From Smittium culicis (Eukaryota; Kickxellomycota; Harpellomycetes; Harpellales; Legeriomycetaceae): a stretch of DNA of 47,935 bases. This document shows positions 10,039 through 20,379 of the stretch, one piece after another. Numbering within the stretch: position 1 is the stretch's first letter; every line of letters begins with the position of its first letter. The position numbers and the translations under genes were made by a program. The notes beneath the pieces are model-generated. The model had not been told where the DNA came from and searched no databases. It worked only from the letters and a program-made list of their open reading frames with translations. The stretch lies in NCBI GenBank assembly GCA_001970855.1, contig LSSN01000093.1:1-47935 (forward strand), written 5' to 3'.

Positions 10039-10438
10039 TTACTTTGAGATAATATATATACTTAAAGCTATTTAGTCCTTTATTTTTTTTTCCTTTTGTG
10101 AGCCAAATATAAAAAATGCAATAAGAAATAACTAAATATTTGACTTTAAGTGTAAAATAACCACAAATCTATTCCTTAAATTTATGCTTAGCCAATCGCC
10201 TTAAGCATTCATCATTTATACTGCAAATAAATTTATGTCGTGAGGTACTGTTTAATTTTATTTAATAAATAAATTTAAATTTTGAATATTAATTAAAAAT
10301 CTGTATATCCTTAAAAAAAAAAAAATGTATATAATTTATTGCTTTTCTACTAATATTTAATAAATCAAATAGGATAAAAATAATTTTATATTTTTTACTC
10401 GAATTAAATATTTAAAAACAAAAGTTGATGAGAATAAT
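10039..10438. other. Spacer between two minus-strand genes
   Basis: AT-rich sequence holding the promoter of the basic-protein gene and the 3' end of the secreted-protein gene. From about 10365 it begins to match the second copy of the secreted-protein segment (from about 42219). Nothing else is visible. Confidence 0.5.
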
Positions 10439-10813
10439 TTAGTCGCAATTTTCCTTTTTGCGTCTATATCTACAAATCCCTGGCTTACTTTCTATCTTAA
10501 TGCTATAATAAGTAATCTTGGATATATCTACCATATTCATGTTTGAATATAATCCGCATAATTTTTTAGTAGCAACAAGGTTAGTACACGAATAACCAGA
10601 GTAGATACTTAACTCTGCATCATTAATTGCGCCGATAAATATCTTGTCTACACCATTGTAAGAATCGCATTGCCCAAAGACTAAATCTTTTGTAGTATAA
10701 GAACCAGAATATCCGGTCTTAAACCAATTTATTTTCGCAACATTCGTGGACTGGGCAATGGTGTAGCCTATGCTAGCGACTAAAGCAACAAATTTGATAC
10801 AGCCCTTGATCAT
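10439..10813 (-). CDS. Small secreted cysteine-containing protein
   Basis: No recognised family. The 124-residue ORF has a classical signal peptide, a charged start (MIKGCIK) and hydrophobic core (FVALVASIGYTIA), with likely cleavage after the Ala-Gln near residue 21. The mature part of about 103 residues has five cysteines in the contexts FGQCDS, GYSCTN, KKLCGL, PGICRY and KENCD, and hydrophobic/aromatic strands between them. All five cysteines are kept in the paralogue at 42297-42671, so they probably form disulphides or a metal site. A TATA-like box lies 77 bp upstream on the minus strand. With secretion, small size and a fast-diverging mature region, an extracellular or host-interaction role is possible, but that is inference; a secreted wall protein or inhibitor would look the same. 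Confidence 0.75.
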   Translation of the reverse strand: MIKGCIKFVALVASIGYTIAQSTNVAKINWFKTGYSGSYTTKDLVFGQCDSYNGVDKIFIGAINDAELSIYSGYSCTNLVATKKLCGLYSNMNMVDISKITYYSIKIESKPGICRYRRKKENCD

Positions 10814-10889
10814 TTTGATAATTTTGAGTGTTTTTTTTCCTTTTACGTGTATTTGATAATTTTCTACTTTTATGAGGAATAATTGTCCC

Positions 10890-10897
10890 TATTTATA
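10890..10897 (-). promoter_or_regulatory. TATA-like box of the secreted-protein gene
   Basis: The minus strand reads TATAAATA here, 77 bp upstream of the ATG. In the paralogous copy the aligned octamer is GGTAAATA (42749-42756), although the surrounding flank is otherwise nearly identical. Confidence 0.45.
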
Positions 10898-11098
10898 AGA
10901 GATAAAACTGCGTTTTTGACATATTTCTAATATATAGGAGCTTTATGTTAAATTAATTTTTATTCTATACTACTGTTATTATTTAGGCAATAATTATGCA
11001 TTAGAATATTCTTGTGCTCTAGACTGACATTAGTTATAGATTACTATTATGATCTGAAATTTATTTTCTTTCTAGTTTTGAAACCACTATTATCTTAA

Positions 11099-11287
11099 CC
11101 CTTTCCCGCGCGGTAAACTGTTTTTGATCTACAAAATATAGCCAACAGCGATCAATTATTATAATTTAATTCCGAGGCCTTAAGATATATTGGTATAATT
11201 CAAAATAAAAGCAAATAATAAAGAATCTTATAAATGACTATCTAATCAATGAATTAATTTTTTTCAAGAGTGTTGGACGGGAAAGGG
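11099..11287 (+). mobile_element. piggyBac-like MITE, copy B (189 bp)
   Basis: It is flanked by intact TTAA at 11095-11098 and 11288-11291. The left end is CCCTTTCCCGCGCGG and the right end GTTGGACGGGAAAGGG. The internal AAATATAGCCAAC and ATTGGTAT landmarks match the other copies. This is the clearest copy, and the paralogous segment at 42957 lacks it. Confidence 0.88.
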
Positions 11288-11291
11288 TTAA

Positions 11292-11383
11292 CCCTCCAAG
11301 TCCTGAATTTTTCAATTTCCAAATATTAAAGTATGCATTTTAATTATCAAATGCATATTTTATGCACTCCAGGACTTGGAGGG
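11292..11383. mobile_element. 92 bp palindromic TTAA element
   Basis: The ends are perfect 14 bp inverted repeats, CCCTCCAAGTCCTG and its reverse complement, flanked on both sides by TTAA (11288-11291 and 11384-11387). The interior has a second imperfect palindrome around TATGCATTTTAATTATC. It shares its left TTAA with MITE copy B. CCC ends and TTAA targets indicate mobilisation by a piggyBac-type transposase, but the sequence is unrelated to the 190 bp family. It is non-coding. Confidence 0.85.
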
Positions 11384-11408
11384 TTAATTACTTTCGATTT
11401 TAAATTAA

Positions 11409-11598
11409 CTCTTTCACGGACGTTAGGCTGTTTTTTTTCTACAAAATATAGCGAATTATGTTCAATTGAAATACTTTAATTCCATGACTTTATGAAATAT
11501 TGGTATATCGTAAAAAAACAGCAAATAACAAACTTGCTTTTAAACCATAAACGAGCCATAAATTTTATTTTTTTTAAATAGTGTTGGACGGGAAAGGG
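11409..11598 (+). mobile_element. piggyBac-like MITE, copy D (190 bp)
   Basis: The left end CTCTTTCACGGACG follows TTAA at 11405-11408; the right end GTGTTGGACGGGAAAGGG is followed by ATAA. Internal landmarks (AAATATAGC, TTCAATTG, ATTGGTAT, AGCAAATAACAAACTTGCTT) match copy A. It lies 21 bp beyond the TTAA of the 92 bp element. Confidence 0.82.
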
Positions 11599-11602
11599 AT
11601 AA

Positions 11603-12083
11603 CGAGGAAAGCTCTTTGTTGGAGCTTAAAATTATTGGCCTGGATACTAATTATTTATTATTACTTTTGGCATAATTTTAAAAACATATTGATTTTTATA
11701 TTTATTTATTTCATTATAAAAAATTTATTTGCTAATAAAATTCTAGATTTTTTTTTATTGGAAATATTTAAATATTTAATATGGCAGAATCTGAACGAAG
11801 AGAGTACATTGTTGCGGTTTAATGTTATTTGCCTGATTATTCATTATGTGTAATTATTGTTGGCGGAATTGAAAAGGCATTTCAATTTTTCTATTTATTC
11901 ATTTAATTTTGAAATTTTTATTTGCTAAAAAAAAGAGCTAATAACTCATTGGCTATAGTTTTTTTAAATCCAAATTTATATACTGTAACACTTACTATAA
12001 AACGACTCCTTCATAAAAAATCACCCGAATTATACAATGTAACTCTTTACAAATTAAAATGTCCACTCCATAAAGAATCTTCC
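11603..12083 (+). mobile_element. TIR element family 2, outer copy, left-truncated and interrupted
   Basis: 11603-11782 matches the left part of the copy at 33203 (AGCTCTTTGTTGGAGCTTA, ATTATTGG, ATTTGCTAATAAAATTCTA), but the first 13 or so bases (GGGAGATTC-type TIR) are missing where MITE D ends. The right part resumes after an inserted second copy, at 12027-12083 (AACTCTTTACAAATTAAAAT, ending CATAAAGAATCTTCC). The two halves together give one element with another inserted in it. A 90-codon ORF across this region is spurious. Confidence 0.65.
11783..12026 (+). mobile_element. TIR element family 2, nested copy (244 bp)
   Basis: It begins GGCAGAATCTGAACGAAGAG and ends CATAAAAAATCACCC, an inverted repeat of the family's GGGNGATTCT end. 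The interior shares GAAAAGGCATTTC, TTTGCTAAAAAAAAG and CTCATTGGCTATA with the copy at 43482. It sits inside an older copy of the same family. Confidence 0.72.
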
Positions 12084-15000
12084 ATTTTGATATAATTAAA
12101 AAAGTATTTATATTAATATACATTCTTTTTTATATAAATAATTGTGGTTTGTATTTATTGGATAATAGTATTTTTTTTTTATGAATTATGATTCCTTTTG
12201 ACTATAAATCGCAAACTTAATTCGTGATATCTCATATTAATTCACACACATTGCAAAAAAAGCTATTTTTTCAGTTATATTTACCAGTATGATTACTATA
12301 AAGTGCTAGAGTCGGGATTTAATATTTTTTATTAAATTTATAAAGCTGAAAGACTTGAAGATTCAATAAACGAGTCTATAAGTCTTTTATATCTGAAAAT
12401 TTTTATAATTTTTATTGTGAAATTTTGATTAAAACCATAATCATAATTGATCCAACCAATTATCAAAAAAAAAGAAAGAAAGATAGGATTAAAAAATAAT
12501 AGAGGATTAAGCCAATTTCCTAATTCTATAATATTTATTTCTACGTGTAATTTTTAATTTGATAAAATAAATTATATTATAAATTGAATGAAAAAAAGAT
12601 GATATCTTTTTAATAAACACTTTTACTATATATCAAACTGAATCATAATCTTAACAAATATAGATAATTTACTCTTATTAAATATAGGAGTAATATTTTT
12701 ATAGCCAACGATCTAAAATCTTACAAAATATTTCATTATCAAGTTCTTTTTACGAATAATATATATTTGTAGATATTATTTATTAGGCTGAAAAATTGTA
12801 GATGATTCTATTTTATTTGATCTTTAGGAAATAAATTAACACTTCAAATGTGATCTGCGAACCTTAAAGACTTTTTTGTAAGCCTTATATTTGCAGTATA
12901 CTGATTTTAATATAAAAACTCCTTTAATAATTTCAATAAAAAAATTCTATTATGAGGCTCTAATTTTTTTTTTTTATTTTTGATGTAGAATAGTAGAAAA
13001 TAATAACTTGAAAAGAAAAAATTAACAAATTAATATTTTTTTAAAAAATATGCTGAAATTCAATGACTAAGAGTGGACTTTTCTACATATTTAAATGTAG
13101 TCACATCCAAATATATATATAGACTAGAAATGAAAATATACTAAACTTGAGATAGCCACGAAATATTTTCGCATTTAATACTAGAAATAAAGAATAGAAT
13201 TATAATAAATCGGTGAAAATTAATTTAATATCTATAAAAAATATCAATAATCAGCTAAAGGGACTTAGCTCGGCTTTAAGGGCCTAAAACTGATATTAGA
13301 ACGATCTGTTCTCCGTTCCTCGGAGTCTCAATTGCGCACTGGTAGCTCGAATGTAGAGCTATCGATTTATGATCATGTTCTCCTATATTTAGATCACGCA
13401 AAGGTGATTTTTACCATTTTCATAGATGTTTTTAATGGATATTACCTTTTTATATTTTTTATCAATATAAATATGAACATACTTTTTTATCAATATCAAA
13501 TCAAATATATTAGTTAGAATAACCAAGATACTATTTTTATAGCAATTCATTCCCAATATGATCATGATTTTAAGATTAATTTTATTTTTTTTCAATAAAT
13601 TATGAAGATTTTATTATTTTAGTAGTTTTTTTTTCAGGCATTAACTCCTGGTATTCATCCTGAACATCAATAAAAGTTTATTTAGTTTAATAAATACTTA
13701 GTAATTATTTTTTGGATAAATTTTCCAAATATTATTGAATGAATAGTAATTATTTTTACTGTTATGTAAAATATATTCGAAAATAATTACCCATTAAAAA
13801 TTCAGTTTTTACAATTAAAAAAAATTAATAATTATAATAATGATTAAAGCATTATATCTTTAGCCAAAATTTTTCAGGAAATAAATTTTTTACAAAAAAA
13901 CTTATTTTTTCTGAATTCTTTATCAGAATCTAATATTTGTGCTAGGATTAAATAGCGCTACAGCATTTATTTCAAATTATTCTACTAAATTTCTAAATTT
14001 CTAAATAATCTAGAAAATATAAAAGTATGTGTAGTAGAATCACGACTATAATAATCTGTTAGTAAAATACCTTTTTTGGAAAATCTCTTTAGGTTCTTTC
14101 CTCATTAGAAAGAGATCTACCAACTTTTCTTTCTGCAAATAGTTTTTTTATAAAGAGATAGAAAACAACGGGTTTATAATATTTTTATATTATCTATATC
14201 TTAATTTTTATATTATTTTATTTTACACATATACTAGTTCACAGGGTATTATACTTTAAAGTTTACGTCTTATCTATGAGAGTTTTAGAATTTATAATGT
14301 ATAAAAGAAAAAATAGTTTTTTCTGTAGTTCATTATAAAAGAAAAGCGAAATCACTTTTTATAAAAAAAAATAGGCTTTTTATTATTTTAAAGAAAAATC
14401 AATAAAGTATTAAAATCACACATATAGCAAATAAAAGTATCAAAAAGATTTAAAACCCAAAATAACACTTTTGAAATAAGTTCATGACACAACTTTGTTA
14501 AGATAAGAATAAGTTAGCCTCAACAAGCTTGGGTAAACTCACGGCGACATATGTGCTTGAAGTAAAAAATAAAAAATAATTTTAAATTTAGTTGCCTTAA
14601 ATTAGTACCAATATTAAAAGTTTTAATATAATTGTTATAATAATTTAAATTTCGATTTTTTTGCACAATTTAATGTGTTTAATTCTTTTCATATCAGCTA
14701 TTAAAACTGAATCAATTACTACTAAGTTTAAATTTCATACTATAACGCTTTTGATAAATTTTTACGGATACTATCCCAGAAACCAGATTAATAATTTAAT
14801 TAAATATAAAAAATCTAGATATCAGTTTTATCAGATATAAAATATTCTTAATTTGATATTATTTTTTTAATAATTAATGTTGTTATTATATTTATTTAAT
14901 GATATAATGCTTTTTTTTCTGATGATTTTATTATAATTATATTTGTAGTATATTTTTACAGCCGATATTAATTAATATGAAAACAAGTGGTAGAAATTTA

Positions 15001-15690
15001 TATTTGGAAACATGAAATAAAAATAATAGAAGGAATATTTGACTATAAAAGTAATATTAATAAACATTATAATCTTTTTTGCACAGGGATATACTGTCTT
15101 TATGAAGCGGAAGCTAGGTCGGCTTTTGTAAAAATTATATGAGATATCCTTTAAATTCGATATTATTAACATTTATTATATAATATATGTTTTATAATAG
15201 GGAGAAAATGTGTTACAAGATAAAGAATGAAAATTAATCTCCTAAAATTTCGTCTAAAAGGGTTGAGCTTCTAATAAATCTAATGAAGCTTATTATTTTA
15301 TACTAAAAATTTATTTGGCGTCAAGAATAATAATTTTTCAGGTTTCTTGAAAATATAAAGCATTAGTCTTCACACGATTAATTATTAAAAATTTATTTAA
15401 ATCGTTAACTTTATTTTTTCTACGAATATTATTTTTAATTTGAAATTTAAATCGTTATTAATTATTAATTGTTAGCCACTAAAATTCTTTATATTTATAA
15501 ATGTTATTTCCTTTATAGTATTAATACAATCATTTCTACACTAATCTCTAGAAGTTCTTAGTTATAATTAATTCATATTTTTTTAGAAAATAATATTATA
15601 TACTCTATATATACACCGATTAATGATTTATTCAAGATAATTATTAACATATTCATTGAAAAAATAAAACATAAACCATATAAAAACTAG
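12084..15690. other. AT desert, left part
   Basis: Extremely AT-rich sequence without convincing genes. ORFs at 13332-13517, 13389-13595 and 14972-15172 are low-complexity Ile/Tyr/Phe/Asn/Lys translations. Three small islands with more G and C stand out (about 13256-13400, 14460-14570 and 15080-15125); the first contains stable hairpins. Confidence 0.55.
13256..13400. other. GC-richer island with hairpins, possible structured RNA
   Basis: Within the desert this stretch contains perfect short hairpins, CTCCG-TTCCT-CGGAG and TAGCTC-GAATGTA-GAGCTA, separated by TCTCAATTGCGCACTGG. Neither strand matches a tRNA or a spliceosomal RNA that I could verify, and no conserved protein is read here. It may be an unrecognised ncRNA, an eroded exon or chance. 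Confidence 0.25.
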
Positions 15691-16624
15691 AGAAATAATA
15701 AATAATAAATAATAAATAATAAATAATAAATAATAAATAATAAATAATAAATAATAAATAATAAATAATAAATAATAAATAATAAATAATAAATAATAAA
15801 TAATAAATAATAAATAATAAATAATAAATAATAAATAATAAATAATAAATAATAAATAATAAATAATAAATAATAAATAATAAATAATAAATAATAAATN
15901 NNNNNNNNNNNNNNNNNNNNNNNNNNNNNNNNNNNNNNNNNNNNNNNNNNNNNNNNNNNNNNNNNNNNNNNNNNNNNNNNNNNNNNNNNNNNNNNNNNNN
16001 NNNNNNNNNNNNNNNNNNNNNNNNNNNNNNNNNNNNNNNNNNNNNNNNNNNNNNNNNNNNNNNNNNNNNNNNNNNNNNNNNNNNNNNNNNNNNNNNNNNN
16101 NNNNNNNNNNNNNNNNNNNNNNNNNNNNNNNNNNNNNNNNNNNNNNNNNNNNNNNNNNNNNNNNNNNNNNNNNNNNNNNNNNNNNNNNNNNNNNNNNNNN
16201 NNNNNNNNNNNNNNNNNNNNNNNNNNNNNNNNNNNNNNNNNNNNNNNNNNNNNNNNNNNNNNNNNNNNNNNNNNNNNNNNNNNNNNNNNNNNNNNNNNNN
16301 NNNNNNNNNNNNNNNNNNNNNNNNNNNNNNNNNNNNNNNNAAATAATAAATAATAAATAATAAATAATAAATAATAAATAATAAATAATAAATAATAAAT
16401 AATAAATAATAAATAATAAATAATAAATAATAAATAATAAATAATAAATAATAAATAATAAATAATAAATAATAAATAATAAATAATAAATAATAAATAA
16501 TAAATAATAAATAATAAATAATAAATAATAAATAATAAATAATAAATAATAAATAATAAATAATAAATAATAAATAATAAATAATAAATAATAAATAATA
16601 AATAATAAATAGGAATAGGAATAG
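15691..16624. repeat. AAATAAT heptamer satellite with assembly gap
   Basis: Tandem AAATAAT runs from about 15691 to 15899 and from 16341 to 16610 without visible errors, interrupted by 441 N at 15900-16340. The right edge passes into three units of a variant heptamer (AATAGGA). The 361-codon minus-strand ORF across it is a pure LLFIIYY translation of the repeat and not a gene. True array length is unknown because of the gap. Confidence 0.95.
15900..16340. other. Assembly gap (441 N)
   Basis: A run of N flanked on both sides by the same heptamer satellite, so the gap is most simply unresolved repeat. Confidence 0.99.
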
Positions 16625-19600
16625 GAATTAATTATTTCTGGGAAATAATAACTCACATTAAGTAATAATTGGAAATTTGATATTTTTAAAATAGCAACAA
16701 TGTCCAAAATCAATTTTTATTGTTCAATAATAAGTTCATTTTTTGTAAAATACTTAATGACTATATTTTAGTTGACTGATAATATCACTTTTTTTGATTT
16801 TCAAAAATTTAAATATTCAATTATTACTTTTATCAATAGTTTAAAATCAAATATTTTAAATTTAATTCATGATGAAAAGTTAGTAATGAATGTTTTTTTT
16901 ATTCTCTAGAAAATGATTTAAACTCCAAAAACCATGATTAATATAATTTAACCATAAGATTTTATACATTCTATCCCTCAAGTATTCAGTCTCAAAAATA
17001 AATTCTTAAAAATTATACACGTAGAAGAATTTCATCTTTTTTTATTTAAAAATAATCTAAATTTATAAAAAAAATTTTACTTTCTTTTCTCTAAATTTCC
17101 AACTCCTAAAATAAAATATTACTTGATTTATGTTCTATAAATAAGCTATAAAGCTAGTATTTATTAATCAATTTTTCTAAAATATTTATACTCTTGATAA
17201 AAATATTATTTTGTACTTTTCACATATGCAAAAAAATAAAAAATTCATTAAAATTATGTGATATCTAGGTGTTATTTTTAATTTTATGAAAAAATTTTAA
17301 TTTCATAACGAATTTTTAGAAAAACACTATTAAAAGAAACTTCCTTAAAATAATAATAATCATAAAAATGTTTGGCTTGATTATATAAAACATCTCACAT
17401 ATATCATAAAATTTAATATGTACATATTTATATAAATCAATTTAGATTATTTTTTACTCTTGATCTGTAAGATATTCGAATTGTTTGAAATAAATAAATA
17501 AATGTCAATAAATTTGATTTTGTACCTAATCATAAATTTAATTACTTATTTTGGATATATTTATTCAATATTTATTAAAATAAATTAATTATTAATTTTA
17601 TATAATTTATCAATGATTTATTAAATTTTATTTACATTTATAATTTTGGTTTTTTAAAAGCAACTATTTATTTATTTTCACGGGATTTAAATAGTATTAT
17701 AACTATAATAGAAGCTATATTGTAAAAAATATATATAATATTTTTTTTATTTATATAAAAATTGTGATTTTAAACATCTTTCAAGTTATAGTTATAATTT
17801 GAAATGCCATAAAAATAATTTAAAGCTATTTCTAAAATAAATTTTTTTTTATAAATGAATTTTTATAAATCTTTATATAAAAAAAATATTAAACTTATTA
17901 ATTTTTTTACTTTTTTACTTTTTTATTAAATTAAACTACGTAATAAACGCACATTATTAGCTGGGCTTAATATAACAAAGTTATTTGCCACAATTTATTT
18001 CAAAATTAATAATTTAACATAAATAAAAATGCGTTATTATTTTTGAAAAAATTTCATTTTTTTTTATATATTTTCGAATTTAAATTAATATTTAAAATAC
18101 CTTGTAAAATTTAAATTGTTTTTTTATGCTTAAAATTAAGTTTAAAAATAAAAAATTGAAGCTAAATTAGAAAAAATTGTGTAGTATTCATATTTCAATG
18201 ATAATCATCTATCTTAAATTAAATTTAGGATATGTAATTGGAAAAAAAATTGATAGATTATTCTTAAACTTAATGTAATTAGAGGCAATTTTACTTTAAA
18301 TCTTATTCGTAAAAATTCTAAATTAATTTATGTTTAGCTTAAAAATATATTACCACGCTTTTTTTTGGGTATAATTTTGATTTTTTCATTTTCGAAATAA
18401 AAATTAACCATTCTGTGAATAAATCTTATTTTGCAAAAAAAAAAAAAAAACAACTTATATTGGTATATAATATGATGATTTTATTAATACTTTGGGAAAT
18501 TTTAAATTTTATTTATTTCCTTTGTATTTTTGAGCCACATCAGAAATATTAATGATTTTTTATATACGTTCAGCCTTTATTATCTAATTCAAACCTTATT
18601 AAACGATTCAAAAAAATTTAGAATATAGATTGGAGTTACACTATTTAAAATTTAGCTCGATTATTTTAATTTATTTTATAAAAATTTAAACATGGTTATT
18701 TTTATAATAAAGTGATAAATAAAAAATTTTACTCCTTGGTATATTAATTATATTTATATTTAGACTGTTTTGGATAGTTTAACTGTGTGAATATGGTTAA
18801 AATCAAATATGTTATATAACTAATACTTGTTTAAAACTTTTCTAATCTATTATAACCTTCTAATTTGATAATAAATCTTGTCAAATTTCAATAATATAGA
18901 TTAAAATAAAAAAAAAATTATCAAATTATCAAATTATCAAATTTTAATTTTTCTTTTTTAACCAGCATAGTTTAATATAATTATATGTTTATCTTGAATA
19001 TCATACTAATCATATGCAGTAATATAATTTTAACCATATTCTTTTCAGGTCAAATAATTCAATTAAAATTATCAAATTTTCAACTAAAAATTTATTTGAT
19101 GAAATTCAATTCTTAGAAGTAACCTTTAATTATTATTTTTTTAAATCAATATTATATTAGTCATTTTTTTAGATCATTTTGATCAATATATCGATACATC
19201 GATTAATAAGTTTCTATTTCGATATAATTCGATGATTTTTTTTGCTTTAATTATCCTTAAAAATAGCTATTGTTATATTTATTCTTTTATATAATTTTTT
19301 TAAGAATTAGAACATTCTAAAGGAGAATATTTTTTTCGATTTATGTAAAATTTACTGGTTATACTTTATGATATTTGAAGAATGTCAAATAAGTCTGCTG
19401 AGCACCATGAGTTTTTATCATTTCAGAGTTAAATATAATAAAGTGAAAGTATTTTGAAAAATAAAAATAATGACTTTTATATGAAAATTTTATAAATCGC
19501 AAAATAAAAATATTAAAATAAATGAATCAGACGATAGGTAAACTTAACAAATTTTATCCATTAGATTTTTAAAATTTATCAATAGAATGTTATTTTTTTA

Positions 19601-20172
19601 TTTCGAAAATGATGAAAAATCAAAACTTAAAAAATAAATACAGTTTTTTTATTCAGTTTATATATATGTGGAAGATCTAAACAAGAACTTTAAGATTGAA
19701 CTCAAACTAGTAATAATTTGTAAATCTAGGATTTTTTTTTAAAACAAAAAAATAAAGTTAAATTATATTGAGCTTATTCTAAACTAAGTTCTAATTGGTT
19801 GATTTGCAATAAATATCTACAAAATATTAGAAATACACTTCTATTAAAACTTATGCCGCTAACAAACAATGTACAGATCACCAATAAACCGAATTCAAAT
19901 TATTTATACTCAAGCTTATTGTGATATAAAAAATAACTAATGACTACTAGGTTCAAAAATATCAAAACGTAAAAAGAAATAAAACAATAAATAGTCATTA
20001 TATTCTGATGATTAGAGAAAAAGTACCAGATTTCAATCAGAAAGAATTCATTATCTAGTCAAAATTTAATAATTATACGAATTTTATTAAAATTTGTTAT
20101 TATAAAAAATAAATCACAAAAATATTTAATAAAAAATCAAACAAGATTCATATTATTTCATTCAATTTTATT
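16625..20172. other. AT desert, middle part
   Basis: I see no gene, RNA or transposon here. Simple repeats occur, including three units of AAATTATC at 18915-18938 and T/A homopolymers. Confidence 0.55.
18915..18938. repeat. AAATTATC octamer, three units
   Basis: Three exact head-to-tail units. The unit differs by one base from the AAAGTATC octamer repeated at 22124-22179. Confidence 0.85.
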
Positions 20173-20379
20173 TTAGTTCAAACTGTTTTTATTTATTAAA
20201 AACAAAAAAAACCCCACAAATAATAAATTAACAAAAAAAATCATATAACCTAAATATACAAAAAACATTAAATTTATTATGGCTAAAGAAAGAAATAAAT
20301 AATATCTCACTGTTTCTTCCAAAGCATCCGAAGAGACTGATGGTTCCAATAAGAGTATATTTTTACGCAAAAAATCCAT
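20173..20379 (-). CDS. Possible tiny two-span membrane protein
   Basis: The ORF encodes 68 residues in a locally less AT-rich patch of the desert. A polar, coding-like N-terminus (MDFLRKNILLLEPSVSSDAL, then EETVRYY) precedes two hydrophobic segments (roughly 29-45 and 46-62), then a short polar tail NKNSLN. The layout, a short N-terminus with a Pro-containing turn followed by two adjacent membrane spans, recalls the V-ATPase assembly factor Pkr1 and other small ER proteins, but I cannot show homology. Arguments for it are the non-random N-terminal residues and the GC peak exactly over the coding start. Against it are the isolation and the ease with which AT-rich DNA encodes hydrophobic stretches. 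Confidence 0.4.
   Translation of the reverse strand: MDFLRKNILLLEPSVSSDALEETVRYYLFLSLAIINLMFFVYLGYMIFFVNLLFVGFFLFLINKNSLN

Larger units (their letters stand above)
10365..11097. repeat. Segmental duplication, copy A (secreted-protein segment)
   Basis: This segment is paralogous to about 42219-42957. Shared landmarks are AATAAATCAAATAG downstream of the gene, the whole coding region without net length change, and about 280 bp upstream of the ATG that is nearly identical up to TTTTGAAACCACTATTATCT. At 11095 copy A is interrupted by TTAA-flanked elements that copy B lacks. Confidence 0.85.

Noticed and set aside
11581..11853. 90-codon + strand ORF
   Set aside because: It spans the end of MITE D and parts of two family-2 elements; accidental.
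13256..13400. Spliceosomal U2 or U4 RNA
   Set aside because: Short resemblances (a GTTCT..TATCAGTTT string on the minus strand, TTGCGCA.TGG on the plus strand) were seen, but the branch-site recognition element of U2 and the U4 stem layout are absent.
15628..16713. 361-codon minus-strand ORF
   Set aside because: It is the translation of the AAATAAT heptamer (LLFIIYY repeated) with the N gap inside; no gene evidence.
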